Assembly (NCBI GenBank): GCA_017504945.1
Contig: JAFVQJ010000002.1
Location: forward strand, 89,228 to 153,227
Source: Clostridia bacterium
GTDB lineage: Bacteria; Bacillota; Clostridia; Oscillospirales; RGIG5299
Direction: 5' to 3'
Length of the DNA: 64,000 nucleotides
Each line of letters starts with the position of its first letter. Position 1 is the first letter of the stretch. The notes below the pieces were generated by a model that saw only the letters and a list, made by a program, of their open reading frames with translations, was not told the origin of the DNA and did no database searches. Shown piece after piece: positions 32,175 to 41,034 of this stretch. Position numbers and translations under genes: made by a program.

Positions 32175-34208
32175 ATGCAAAAGCAAAGAACGGTCCGTAA
32201 GCAAAACGGCGAAAAAATAAATGAATATTGCAGAAAATACAGAATAAGCGAGACAGCGGCTCGCGTGCTTTACAATCGCGTGGGCAACGACGTGTCGGCG
32301 GCAGACTGCTTCTTCTCGGCAACTCCCTTCGAGTTTTTCGATCCCTTTTTGCTTGACGGTATGGAGACGGCGGCAGAACGTCTTAACAGAGCAATAGAGA
32401 AAAGGGAAAAGATCGTCGTTTACGGCGATTACGACGTTGACGGCATAACCTCCGTTTCGCTTATGCTGAAGTATCTCTCCTCAAAGGGAATAGAGGCGGG
32501 CTATTATATACCCGACCGCGAGGGCGAAGGCTACGGTATGAACGTTGCGGCTCTTAAAAAGATAAGAGAGCAGGGCGCCGAGCTTATTATCACCGTAGAC
32601 AACGGCATCACCGCCATTTCGGAAATTGAAGAGGGAATAAAATTAGGTCTTGACTTTATCGTTACCGACCACCACGAGTGCGGCGGCGAGATACCGAGCG
32701 CCTCTGCGGTGATAAACCCGAAGATATCGAAGGGCTATCCCTTCAGAGAGCTTGCGGGGGTAGGCGTTGCCTTTAAGCTCATCTGCGCCGTCGAGGGCAA
32801 GGGAAGCGAAAGGGAGATACTTAAAAAATACGGCGAGATAATCGCTATCGGCACCATTGCCGACGTCGTTCCGCTTCTTTCGGAAAACAGAGAGATAGCA
32901 AAAATAGGTCTTAATAAAATGAACAGGGGAGACGTCTGCCCCGGCATAGCGTCGCTTATAGATATGCTCAACAAAAACGGCAGAACGCTCACCTCGCAGA
33001 CGGTGGGATATATGATATCTCCCCGCATAAACGCGGCGGGAAGAATGGGTACCACCGAAAACGCGGTAAGGCTCTTTATGGCGAAAAACGCCGAGGAGGG
33101 CTACCGCTATGCCAATATTCTCTGCGAAGAGAACAAAACGAGGCAGGATACCGAGCAGAATATAATGCGAGAGGCGGAGGAGGCTCTTAAAAGTCAGGTC
33201 GACCTCAAAAACGATAAGGTAATGGTAATTTCGGGCAAGGGCTGGCATCAGGGCGTTATAGGAATAATCGCCTCACGCCTTACCGAACGCTATTATCTTC
33301 CCGCAATACTTATCTCGGAGGAAAACGGCTCTGCCAAGGGAAGCGGACGAAGCATCGAGGGCTTTAATCTCTTCGAGGCGCTTTCGGCAAACAGTGAGCA
33401 TCTTGAAAAGTTCGGCGGCCACGAGCTTGCCGCGGGTCTTTCACTTAAAGCGGAAAATATAGACGCCTTCAGAAGAGCGATAAACGAATACGCCAAGGAT
33501 AAAATGACGGAGGATATCCTCGTTTTAAAAATAACCGCAGACTGTGAGCTCACGCTTTCGGAGGCGGACTTAAATCTTTGCCGCGAGCTTATGAGATTTG
33601 AGCCAACAGGCACGGCAAACACACAGCCGCTCTTTTATTTGAAGGACGTTACCGTCCGTTCGGTAATGCCGCTCTCCAACAGAAAATTTGCAAGAATAAC
33701 CGTGAGCGACGGTAAAAGAGAGACTGCTGCGGTATGCTTTGAAATGCCCTACGACTCTATAATCTGCGCCGCGGGCGACAGAGTAAATATTATTGCGAGC
33801 TTAAATGAAAATATCTTCCGCGAGCGCTCGTCGGTTCAGCTCACGGTAAAGGATATCGAGCTCGTTTCGGGAAATAAAGAGCCCGATATTTCGGCGCTTT
33901 GCAGAGAGGACGTTCCCACCACCGACGAGCTTCGCATCGCAGTAAAATACTTTAAGCAGAGAATAAAAGAGGGAACGGAGCTTTTCGGGCTATCATCTCT
34001 TGCGGAGCATATAAGTTGCGAAAGCGGCATAATGCTCACGCCCGTAAAGGCGTTTATCGCGGTTGATATATTCAACGAGCTTGGAATAATAAAAAGCGAG
34101 AAAAAAGACGGCGGTCTTTTCGTTTCGGAAAGCAATTTTAACGGCACGGTGTCGCTTACCGACAGCGCGCTTTACAGAAGGATAAAGGAGGTAAGCCGTA
34201 ATGCTTGA
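32175..34208 (+). CDS. recJ: Single-stranded-DNA-specific exonuclease RecJ
   Basis: A 5'-3' single-strand exonuclease of DNA repair and recombination. The 677-residue protein has the DHH-family motifs VVYGDYDVDGITS, TVDNGI, VTDHHECGG (DHH) and IGTIADVVPL, and the DHHA1 motif GRSIEGFNLFEAL / GGHELAAGL. A C-terminal OB-fold-like region follows. It ends eight bases into rel, so the two are coupled. It opens an operon of six genes (recJ, rel, MBL hydrolase, hemZ, nucleoside kinase, pnp). Confidence 0.96.
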   Translation: MQKQRTVRKQNGEKINEYCRKYRISETAARVLYNRVGNDVSAADCFFSATPFEFFDPFLLDGMETAAERLNRAIEKREKIVVYGDYDVDGITSVSLMLKYLSSKGIEAGYYIPDREGEGYGMNVAALKKIREQGAELIITVDNGITAISEIEEGIKLGLDFIVTDHHECGGEIPSASAVINPKISKGYPFRELAGVGVAFKLICAVEGKGSEREILKKYGEIIAIGTIADVVPLLSENREIAKIGLNKMNRGDVCPGIASLIDMLNKNGRTLTSQTVGYMISPRINAAGRMGTTENAVRLFMAKNAEEGYRYANILCEENKTRQDTEQNIMREAEEALKSQVDLKNDKVMVISGKGWHQGVIGIIASRLTERYYLPAILISEENGSAKGSGRSIEGFNLFEALSANSEHLEKFGGHELAAGLSLKAENIDAFRRAINEYAKDKMTEDILVLKITADCELTLSEADLNLCRELMRFEPTGTANTQPLFYLKDVTVRSVMPLSNRKFARITVSDGKRETAAVCFEMPYDSIICAAGDRVNIIASLNENIFRERSSVQLTVKDIELVSGNKEPDISALCREDVPTTDELRIAVKYFKQRIKEGTELFGLSSLAEHISCESGIMLTPVKAFIAVDIFNELGIIKSEKKDGGLFVSESNFNGTVSLTDSALYRRIKEVSRNA

Positions 34209-36354
34209 AATACTTATGAAGGCGCTTCGCGCCAACGGGATAAAATACGATTTTGAAAAGATAGAGCGCGCTTACCGTCTTGCAGAAGAAGCTCATAAGG
34301 GACAGAAGCGCGAGAGCGGCGACGATTATATCTCTCACCCCGTAAACGTTGCGGTCATCCTTTCGGAATACGGCTCCGATACCGAGGCTATAGTTGCCGC
34401 CCTTTTACACGACACGGTGGAGGATACCGACGTGGCACTTTCGGAGCTTAAAAAGAGCTTCGGAAGAGAGGTCGCCGAGCTTGTCGACGGCGTTACGAAG
34501 CTCGGAAAAATACCTTACAGCTCCAAGGAGGAGCAGCAGATAGAAACTCTTCGCAAGATGTTTCTTGCAATGGCAAAGGATATAAGAGTTATTCTTATCA
34601 AGCTTGCCGACCGCCTTCACAACGTGAGAACGCTTCAGTACAGAAGTCCCGAGAAGCAGCGCTCGGTCGCCCTTGAAACTATGGAGGTCTACGCTCCTCT
34701 TGCCCACCGACTCGGTATGCAGAGAATGAAGCACGAGCTTGAGGATCTTTCCATAAAATATCTCGATAACTACGGCTACAACCATATCGTCGAGCAGATG
34801 GCAAACTGCAAGGAGATAGGAAACAATCTCTTTTCTTCGGTCAAGCGCCAGATAAGAAACCGCCTTGAGATAGGCGGCAAGACGATACACATTGAAAGCC
34901 GTGTAAAGCACATCTACTCCATCTACCGCAAGATGTATATGGGAAATAAGGATTTTTCCGAGATATACGACCTTTACGCCATCAGAATAATCGTAGATAC
35001 CGTTACCGACTGCTACAACGTTTTGGGCGTTATACACGATCTTTTCAAGCCTATTCCCGGAAGATTCAAGGACTATATCTCAACTCCCAAGCAGAATATG
35101 TATCAGTCGCTTCACACCACGGTAATAGGCAAAGAGGGAATTCCCCTCGAGGTGCAGATAAGAACGTGGGATATGCACAACACGGCAGAGCTCGGAATAG
35201 CGGCTCACTGGAAATATAAGAGCGGAATATTCGGAAAGAGCGACGCCGACGCGAAGCTCGGCTGGGTAAGAGAATTTCTTGAAATACAGAAGGACTCCAC
35301 CGAGCCCGAGGAATTTTTCCGCACCTTCAAGATCGACTTTTTTGCCGACGAGGTATTCGTTTTCACCCCCTCGGGCGACGTTATAACCCTTCCTCTCGGC
35401 GCCACCCCCATCGACTTCGCATACAGAATACACTCCGATATAGGCAACAAGATGGTATCGGCAAGAGTCGGCGGAAAGCCGGTTGAGTTTTCCTTCCAGC
35501 TTTCAAACGGCGACATAGTTGAAATAACCACCTCGGCGGCGTCGAGCGGTCCCAAGAGAGACTGGCTCAAGATAGCCAAAACGAGCGAGGCTCGCACCAA
35601 GATAAGACAGTGGTTCAAAAGAGAGTGCCGCGAGGAAAATATCAAAACCGCCAAGGAGGAGCTTGATAAGGAACTTCGCAGAAACGGCATTTTCGTAAAG
35701 GATAACGAAAAGATAATACTTTACACTCCCATTTTGGAGAAGATGAACCTTTCGCTTGACGAGTTTTACAATTCGATAGGCTACGGCGGACTTTATATTT
35801 CAAAAATAATGCCGCGCTTAAAGGACGAATACAACAAGCTTCGCGGAAGCGAGCTTGAGGCGGAGGAGCTGACCGTTGCATCGCAGACAAAGCAAAGCAA
35901 AAAGCTTGCGCAGAACATCGTGGTAGAGGGCGTGAGCGACTGCCTTACCCGTCTTGCAAAATGCTGCTCGCCCCTGCCCGGCGACGATATAGTTGGCTTT
36001 ATCACGAGGGGCTACGGCGTTTCAATACACAAGGCGGACTGCCCCAACGTGATAAACTGCAGCGACGATACCGCAGAGCGTCTTGTAAGAGCAAGGTGGG
36101 ACAGCGAAAAGGGCGATTTCACCGTTAATATAGCGATAATCGGCGAAAACAGAATAGGACTTATGGCAGATATCTCGTCGCAACTTGCGGCTATGAGAAT
36201 AAATATCCATAACCTTTCGGCGAGAGAGCAAAAGGACGGCTCTACCCTCACTCTTCTTACGATAGACGTAAACAGCGCCGAGCATTTACAGCTTATTTTA
36301 AACAAGCTTTCGAGAATAAGCGGAGTTTATTCGGTTGAGAGGAGCGGGAACTGA
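34201..36354 (+). CDS. rel: Bifunctional (p)ppGpp synthetase/hydrolase
   Basis: The stringent-response alarmone enzyme. The 717-residue protein has the HD hydrolase domain (SHPVNVAVIL, LLHDTVEDTD), the synthetase domain with the RFKDYI substrate loop and PKQNMYQSLHTTV, a TGS domain (VFVFTPSGDVITLPLGATPIDFA), the Cys-rich conserved domain (AKCCSPLPGDDIVGFITRG, HKADCPN) and a C-terminal ACT domain (IAIIGENRIGLMADIS). Both catalytic centres look intact. Its start overlaps recJ by eight bases, and its stop shares one base with the next gene. Confidence 0.97.
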   Translation: MLEILMKALRANGIKYDFEKIERAYRLAEEAHKGQKRESGDDYISHPVNVAVILSEYGSDTEAIVAALLHDTVEDTDVALSELKKSFGREVAELVDGVTKLGKIPYSSKEEQQIETLRKMFLAMAKDIRVILIKLADRLHNVRTLQYRSPEKQRSVALETMEVYAPLAHRLGMQRMKHELEDLSIKYLDNYGYNHIVEQMANCKEIGNNLFSSVKRQIRNRLEIGGKTIHIESRVKHIYSIYRKMYMGNKDFSEIYDLYAIRIIVDTVTDCYNVLGVIHDLFKPIPGRFKDYISTPKQNMYQSLHTTVIGKEGIPLEVQIRTWDMHNTAELGIAAHWKYKSGIFGKSDADAKLGWVREFLEIQKDSTEPEEFFRTFKIDFFADEVFVFTPSGDVITLPLGATPIDFAYRIHSDIGNKMVSARVGGKPVEFSFQLSNGDIVEITTSAASSGPKRDWLKIAKTSEARTKIRQWFKRECREENIKTAKEELDKELRRNGIFVKDNEKIILYTPILEKMNLSLDEFYNSIGYGGLYISKIMPRLKDEYNKLRGSELEAEELTVASQTKQSKKLAQNIVVEGVSDCLTRLAKCCSPLPGDDIVGFITRGYGVSIHKADCPNVINCSDDTAERLVRARWDSEKGDFTVNIAIIGENRIGLMADISSQLAAMRINIHNLSAREQKDGSTLTLLTIDVNSAEHLQLILNKLSRISGVYSVERSGN

Positions 36355-36962
36355 TGGTAAAAACACTCGTCTTGGGTCCGCTTTGCGCAAATTGCCATAT
36401 AGTTACCGACGAAAACGGCGTCGGATTTATAGTCGACCCCGGTGCAAACGCTTGGAAGATATTTCCCGAGCTTGAGGGGCTTGATATAAAATACGTAATA
36501 TTTACCCACGAGCATTACGATCACATAATGGCGGCGGCAGAGGTTATGGAAAAAACGGGGGCAAAGCTCGTTGCCTCTCGCTTTACGGCGGAGAATATCC
36601 ATAACCGCGACAAAACTCTTCTTTGCTGGTTTCCCGGAGTAAAGGACAACCTTCCCGACGTTGATATCGCGGTGAGTGACGGCGACAGGCTCGAGGCAGG
36701 CAGTATGACGCTTGAATTTATCGAAACGCCCGGACACTGCCCCGGCGGAATTTGCATAAAATGCGGCGATATGCTCTTTACAGGCGATACTCTTTTTTAT
36801 CACTGCATCGGCAGGACCGATTTTGCGGGCGGAGATCTGGAAACGCTTTTGTCGTCGGTGAGAGAAAAGCTCTTTACCATTGAGGGAAACGTCACCGTCT
36901 ATCCGGGACATGACCGCACCACAACTCTTTCTGAGGAAAGGGAGAACAATCCCTTTTTCTGA
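36354..36962 (+). CDS. Metallo-beta-lactamase fold hydrolase (glyoxalase II-like)
   Basis: A 202-residue hydrolase with metal-binding motif THEHYDHI, the GHCPGG and GDTLF motifs and the terminal YPGHDRTT. This pattern groups it with short glyoxalase II-like proteins of Firmicutes. The substrate is unknown; the family hydrolyses thioesters or related bonds using two metal ions. It is embedded in the recJ-rel operon, sharing one base with rel and lying 15 bases before hemZ, an arrangement often seen in Clostridia. Confidence 0.9.
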   Translation: MVKTLVLGPLCANCHIVTDENGVGFIVDPGANAWKIFPELEGLDIKYVIFTHEHYDHIMAAAEVMEKTGAKLVASRFTAENIHNRDKTLLCWFPGVKDNLPDVDIAVSDGDRLEAGSMTLEFIETPGHCPGGICIKCGDMLFTGDTLFYHCIGRTDFAGGDLETLLSSVREKLFTIEGNVTVYPGHDRTTTLSEERENNPFF

Positions 36963-36977
36963 TTTCGGAGAAGTCAA

Positions 36978-38414
36978 ATGAAATATATTTTTACAAATTG
37001 CTCTCTTAAATACGAGCTCGAGCTTATGTGCTGCCACTTCTTTCCAAATGAAAAGCCAACGGAGGAGGACGACGGCTGCGGCGTTATCGAGGTAGTAAGA
37101 GAGAACGACCGTTACAGAGTAAAAATTGAAAAAAACGGCAAGATCGGAGAGGCTTTCGAGAGCTTTTCGGACTGCGCGGAGCCTTTGGAGCAAAAGCGTC
37201 GCGAGAGCAAGGCATTTAAGACTGCCTTCTGGCACGCCGCGAGAAAGGTTACCGATATTTCCGTTCCGTGGGGAATACTCACGGGAATACGTCCCTCAAA
37301 GCCTATTGAGGCGCTGCTTACCGAGCACGGCGAGCAAAGAACGCGAGAAATTCTGGGAGATGAGTTTTTCACGGAGGAAAGCCGCATCTCACTTGGAATT
37401 GCGGCGGCAAAGCGCACTCTTTTGGCAAAAAAGGAAATGTATAAAAACGGCGTGAGCATCTACGTAGGCATACCCTTTTGCCCATCGAGATGCCGCTATT
37501 GCTCCTTCGTATCTCACTCGATAGCAACGGCGGGCGCACTGCTTCCCGATTATCTTAAAAAGCTTGAAGAGGAGATATATAAAAAGGGCGAGATAGTTAA
37601 AAATCTCGGGCTTTTGCCCGAAACGCTCTATATCGGCGGCGGAACGCCCGCCGTTATATCGGAATACGATATAAAGAGCCTTTTCGAAGCGCTCGACGGA
37701 GCCTTTTCGCTTAAAAATTTCAGAGAAATAACCTTCGAGGCGGGCCGTCCCGATTGCATAACGGGAGAAAAAGCGGCGGCGCTTTACTCCGTTTCTCCCG
37801 AAATGCGAATTTCGGTAAATCCGCAGAGCTTAAACGACGGAGTGCTTGAAAAGATAGGCAGAAATCACACGGCAGAGGACTTTTACAGAGCGCTTTATAC
37901 CGTTCGCGAGGCAGGTCTTTTGAATATAAACTCCGACGTTATTGCAGGTCTTTCGGGCGATAGTCTCGAAAGCTTTGAAAAAACGGTAAACGCTCTTATA
38001 AACGAGAATATTCCGTCGATTACCGTGCATACTCTTTCAAAGAAGCGTGCGGCAACCGAGGGCAAAAGCGACGTGTCGGCAAGTGAAACCGAAAAAATGG
38101 TCGATTTTTCCCGAAACGCACTCACCGAAAAGGGATTTTTGCCATATTATCTCTACCGTCAGCGCAATATCGGCGCAAATCTTGAAAACGTGGGATATGC
38201 CAAGGCGGGCGGCGAATGTCTTTACAATATTTATATGATGGAGGATATTCAAACGGTGCTTGCCTGCGGTGCGGGCAGCGTTTCGAAGCTCAAAACGAAG
38301 GGTAATACCGTGAGGGAGGCAAACTATAAATTCCCCTACGAGTACCTTCGAAATCCTCACAAGGAAAACGAGGTCTTTTACAATGTTTTATCAGATGGAA
38401 AGCTCACTTTTTGA
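36978..38414 (+). CDS. hemZ: Oxygen-independent coproporphyrinogen III oxidase-like protein HemZ
   Basis: A 478-residue radical SAM protein. An N-terminal domain of about 150 residues (IPWGILTGIRPSK-like VPWGILTGIRPSK) precedes the cluster motif CPSRCRYCSF, then YIGGGTPAV and FEAGRPDCIT of the HemN/HemZ barrel. HemZ in Bacillus decarboxylates coproporphyrinogen III without oxygen, but no other haem genes are nearby, so the substrate here is uncertain. Its 3' end overlaps the nucleoside kinase start by 32 bases. Confidence 0.88.
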   Translation: MKYIFTNCSLKYELELMCCHFFPNEKPTEEDDGCGVIEVVRENDRYRVKIEKNGKIGEAFESFSDCAEPLEQKRRESKAFKTAFWHAARKVTDISVPWGILTGIRPSKPIEALLTEHGEQRTREILGDEFFTEESRISLGIAAAKRTLLAKKEMYKNGVSIYVGIPFCPSRCRYCSFVSHSIATAGALLPDYLKKLEEEIYKKGEIVKNLGLLPETLYIGGGTPAVISEYDIKSLFEALDGAFSLKNFREITFEAGRPDCITGEKAAALYSVSPEMRISVNPQSLNDGVLEKIGRNHTAEDFYRALYTVREAGLLNINSDVIAGLSGDSLESFEKTVNALINENIPSITVHTLSKKRAATEGKSDVSASETEKMVDFSRNALTEKGFLPYYLYRQRNIGANLENVGYAKAGGECLYNIYMMEDIQTVLACGAGSVSKLKTKGNTVREANYKFPYEYLRNPHKENEVFYNVLSDGKLTF

Positions 38415-39321
38415 TATTGAGCTTATAAATAAGAGAATAACGGAATCTCCGCGCGAGTTTGTAATCGGCTGCGAGGAGATATTCTCGAATGAAATAGAAA
38501 ACACCGCCGATGAAATTGCAAAAAGCGGTGCAAGGCTCGTTATGCTCACGGGTCCCTCAAGCTCGGGAAAGACGACGCTTAGCCACCGTCTTTGCGAGGA
38601 GCTTTTTGAAAGAGGAATAACCTCGGCGGTAATCTCGCTTGACAACTTTTACAGAAGCAAGGACGAGATGAAGCAGCTTAAAATTACCGATTTTGAATCG
38701 GTAGAGGCAATCGATACCGACCTTTTAAGAGAAAAGCTCACCGCGCTTTGCGAGGGAAAACGGGTATATTTGCCCACCTTCGACTTTATAAGCTCGAAAA
38801 GAATAGAAAACAGCAGGGAGCTGTGCCTTTCGGAAAAGAGCGTTGCGATAGTTGAGGGAATTCACGCCCTCGAGCCAAAGGTGCTTGAAATGCTCCCAAG
38901 GGGAAGCTTTATAAAAATGTTTATAACGGGCGACAGCGACTATACCCTGAAGGGTGAAACGGTGCTTAAGGGCTCGCAGGTAAGGCTCCTTCGCCGTGCC
39001 GTGAGAGACAGTCGAACAAGAAATGCCGATGCAGAGCTTACCCTCTCCTTCTGGAACGGAGTAAAGCGCGGCGAAAGGCTCTATATAAACCCCTTGGCAG
39101 ATACTGCCGACATAAAGCTCGTTACCGCCTTTCCCTTCGATCCCGCGGCATTGAAAAGAAGAGCGATGGAGCTTTTTTCAGAGGTGAAAGAAGAGTCGGA
39201 AAACTACGAAAGAGCGCGCAAGGTGCTTTCGGCGCTGAAATATTTTAAAGAGCTTGACGGCTCGCTCATACCCGATTATTCTCTCACGAGAGAGTTTATC
39301 GGCGGAAGTAAATACAAATAA
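38383..39321 (+). CDS. Nucleoside (uridine) kinase-like protein
   Basis: A 312-residue P-loop kinase: Walker A GPSSSGKTTLS (about 57-67), SLDNFYRSKDEM, YLPTFDF, and VEGIHALEP of the uridine kinase/phosphoribulokinase family. It has an additional N-terminal helix region of about 50 residues. The likely substrate is a pyrimidine nucleoside, which fits the following phosphorylase gene, but this is inference. The start at 38383 lies inside hemZ and has GAGG nine bases upstream; the ATG four codons later lacks a ribosome binding site. Confidence 0.85.
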   Translation: MFYQMESSLFDIELINKRITESPREFVIGCEEIFSNEIENTADEIAKSGARLVMLTGPSSSGKTTLSHRLCEELFERGITSAVISLDNFYRSKDEMKQLKITDFESVEAIDTDLLREKLTALCEGKRVYLPTFDFISSKRIENSRELCLSEKSVAIVEGIHALEPKVLEMLPRGSFIKMFITGDSDYTLKGETVLKGSQVRLLRRAVRDSRTRNADAELTLSFWNGVKRGERLYINPLADTADIKLVTAFPFDPAALKRRAMELFSEVKEESENYERARKVLSALKYFKELDGSLIPDYSLTREFIGGSKYK

Positions 39322-39332
39322 GGAGCTTTAAA

Positions 39333-40148
39333 ATGGACGTTTACGAAAAGCTTTCAAGGGCAACCGAATATATAAGGAGCATAACCGATTTCGTTCCCGA
39401 AACGGCAATAACGCTCGGGTCGGGACTGGGCGGTCTTGCGAATATGATAGAGGAAACGGCGTCGGTTCCCTACGGCGATATTCCCGATTTCCCCGTTTCG
39501 ACCGTTGCGGGACATAACGGACGCTTCGTTTTCGGTCATCTTTCGGGCAAAAAGGTGGTGGCAATGCAGGGAAGAGTGCATTACTACGAGGGATATACCA
39601 TGCAAGAGGTGGTAATGCCCACCCGTATCTGCAAAATGCTCGGTGCAAAAAATCTTATTTTATCAAATGCGGCGGGCGGTCTTGACCTCTCCTTTGAGGT
39701 GGGCGACCTTATGATGATAACCGACCATATCTCAACTCTGGTGCCGTCGCCCCTTATAGGCAAAAACGTCGAGGCGCTCGGCGTGAGATTTCCCGATATG
39801 TCGGAGGTCTATTCAAGAGAGCTGTGCAATAAGCTGAGAAAGACGGCAAATGAGCTCGGAACACCTCTTAAGGAGGGCGTTTACCTTCAGGTAACGGGAC
39901 CCAATTACGAAACTCCCGCAGAGATAGAAATGATGAGAAGAATGGGAGGAAGCGCCGTGGGAATGAGTACCGCAGTCGAGGCGATGGCGGCGGCGCACGC
40001 GGGAATGAAGGTGCTTGGCGTTTCGCTCATCACCGACGTTCCGGGAAAGGATATAGGTCCGCTCACTCACGAGGAGGTTACCCGCGTTGCAAATGAGGCA
40101 ACCGAAAAGCTTTCAAGGCTTATTTCCGAAACCGTAAAGAATATGTAA
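39333..40148 (+). CDS. Purine nucleoside phosphorylase (trimeric type)
   Basis: A 271-residue trimeric PNP-family phosphorylase that splits purine nucleosides with phosphate. Phosphate and ribose sites are intact: LGSGLGGLA, MQGRVHYYEGYTMQEV, SNAAGGL, GPNYETPAE (base-contacting Glu) and VGMSTAVEA. At the position of human Asn243, in SLITD, this protein has Asp instead of the Asn usual in 6-oxopurine-specific enzymes, which hints at 6-aminopurine nucleosides as substrates. It closes the recJ-rel operon, 11 bases after the kinase. Confidence 0.9.
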   Translation: MDVYEKLSRATEYIRSITDFVPETAITLGSGLGGLANMIEETASVPYGDIPDFPVSTVAGHNGRFVFGHLSGKKVVAMQGRVHYYEGYTMQEVVMPTRICKMLGAKNLILSNAAGGLDLSFEVGDLMMITDHISTLVPSPLIGKNVEALGVRFPDMSEVYSRELCNKLRKTANELGTPLKEGVYLQVTGPNYETPAEIEMMRRMGGSAVGMSTAVEAMAAAHAGMKVLGVSLITDVPGKDIGPLTHEEVTRVANEATEKLSRLISETVKNM

Positions 40149-40154
40149 ATATAA

Positions 40155-40501
40155 AATCCGCACCGTATGCGTAGTGTCCTTAAGGACACTACGCAACTAA
40201 GTTTGCCCTTGCGGGCAAGTGAAGTTTACTTCGTAAGTGAAGTGATCCTGCGGATCGTGAAGTTTTGCCTTCGGTAAAGTGGGCAAACTTAACTTCACTC
40301 GTGCGATAGCACGAACTTCACTGCAAAGCAACTTCACTTTCGCATAAGCGAAAACTTCACTAAATTTGCATTTGTGGCTACAAAAGCAGTGCTTGCAAAG
40401 AAAAGAGGACGAGGAGCTTTTACAACTCTTCGTCCTTTTCCTGTCGGTAGGTAACGCACTTTATTACATTTCAAAAACTGTCCTTAAGAATCCGCACCGT
40501 A
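40155..40501 (+). repeat. Hairpin array flanked by 13-bp direct repeats
   Basis: The bases AATCCGCACCGTA occur at 40155-40167 and 40489-40501 and bracket 321 bases packed with short stem-loops. These include GTAGTGTCC/GGACACTAC (around 40171-40194), TTGCCC/GGGCAA (40203-40216), GATCC/GGATC (40244-40255), TTTGCC/GGTAAA (40264-40277), TCGTGC/GCACGA (40299-40313) and TTTCGC/GCGAAA (40338-40353). They are joined by repeated GTGAAGT or ACTTCACT words. GTTTGCCC (40201-40208) can also pair with GGGCAAAC (40281-40288), enclosing the inner hairpins. The second copy of the 13-mer is the left arm of the terminator at 40489. It looks like an interspersed, structured repeat inserted behind pnp. Confidence 0.65.
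40403..40440 (+). terminator. Terminator-like hairpin inside the array
   Basis: AGGACGAGGAG / CTCTTCGTCCT stem (one G-T pair) with a nine-base loop, A run before and TTTTC after. Confidence 0.65.
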
Positions 40502-40516
40502 AGGTGCGGATTTTTT
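40489..40516 (+). terminator. Terminator downstream of the hairpin array (probable original pnp terminator)
   Basis: AATCCGCACC / GGTGCGGATT stem with a GTAA loop and TTTTTT tail. Its left arm is duplicated at 40155, just behind the pnp stop, suggesting this was the pnp terminator before the array was inserted. Confidence 0.8.
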
Positions 40517-40531
40517 GTGTGTTATTTAGTT

Positions 40532-40568
40532 TATATTTCCTTCTTCTCTTGTCCAGATGACCTTTTCG
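40532..40568 (-). repeat. 37-bp direct repeat, copy 1 (3' end of a lost paralogue)
   Basis: These 37 bases are identical to 41235-41271, which encode the last residues (EKVIWTREEGNI) of the 140-residue protein at 41232. Here they have no gene attached, so they are the severed 3' end of another copy. Confidence 0.8.
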
Positions 40569-40576
40569 ATTACGAC

Positions 40577-41023
40577 TTAAACATTATTGTATTGCCAACG
40601 TCTTGGCGGATAGCAGGAACAACCGTTCCAAGGAATTGTAAACTCACCGTTTTCGGTTTTATAAACTACTTGAGTTATATCTACATTTACCGGTATATCA
40701 AAATGATACAGCATACAGCCCAAATAAACGATCGAGGTTGTCATTCGTAATCCTATTTTCAGCGTGTTTCCATCTATTTCATATACATATCCCGGGTTGA
40801 TCCGTCGAAACGTTCCTTGAAAGTCAGTTATTTCTACTCCGAAATGAATAATATTTCCTATTTTTTCAACGCAGACAAAATTAAAGTTCGAGCCATCTGA
40901 GCATGCCGCAAATCCAAACAGAGTCCAATTATGATAAACGAAAACGTCTATTCCTATTCCGAGCGCAGAAACTGCCAAAACAATTACCAAAATCCATAAA
41001 ACGGCTTTTTTACGTTTTCTCAT
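40577..41023 (-). CDS. Small membrane-anchored protein, paralogue 1
   Basis: A 148-residue protein I cannot assign. One N-terminal membrane helix follows a basic start (RKRKKAVLWILVIVLAVSALG), then an extracytoplasmic beta-rich domain with the pattern FGFAACSDG, YEIDGNTLKIGLR and TQVVYKTENGEFTIPW. The same layout is seen in the 140-residue protein at 41232 (LGFTFCDSP, YKVEGNVLKVGVK, DKVILCGGGDEKVIW), so they are paralogues. Base composition is A/T-richer than the flanking core genes, which fits acquired DNA. Confidence 0.6.
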   Translation of the reverse strand: MRKRKKAVLWILVIVLAVSALGIGIDVFVYHNWTLFGFAACSDGSNFNFVCVEKIGNIIHFGVEITDFQGTFRRINPGYVYEIDGNTLKIGLRMTTSIVYLGCMLYHFDIPVNVDITQVVYKTENGEFTIPWNGCSCYPPRRWQYNNV

Positions 41024-41034
41024 AATATTTTACC

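Noticed and set aside
32643..33248. 201-codon open frame on the minus strand
   Set aside because: Antisense shadow of recJ, whose DHH motifs are intact.
36327..37235. 302-codon open frame on the minus strand
   Set aside because: It is antisense to the MBL hydrolase and the start of hemZ and has no recognisable motifs.
40168..40360. Possible CRISPR array because of repeated ACTTCACT words
   Set aside because: Repeats are only 7-9 bases, spacing is irregular, and the intervening bases are self-complementary hairpins, not spacers. No cas gene is present.
40366..40560. 64-codon open frame in the hairpin array
   Set aside because: It runs through two terminator hairpins and repeat words, has no ribosome binding site and no protein-like composition.
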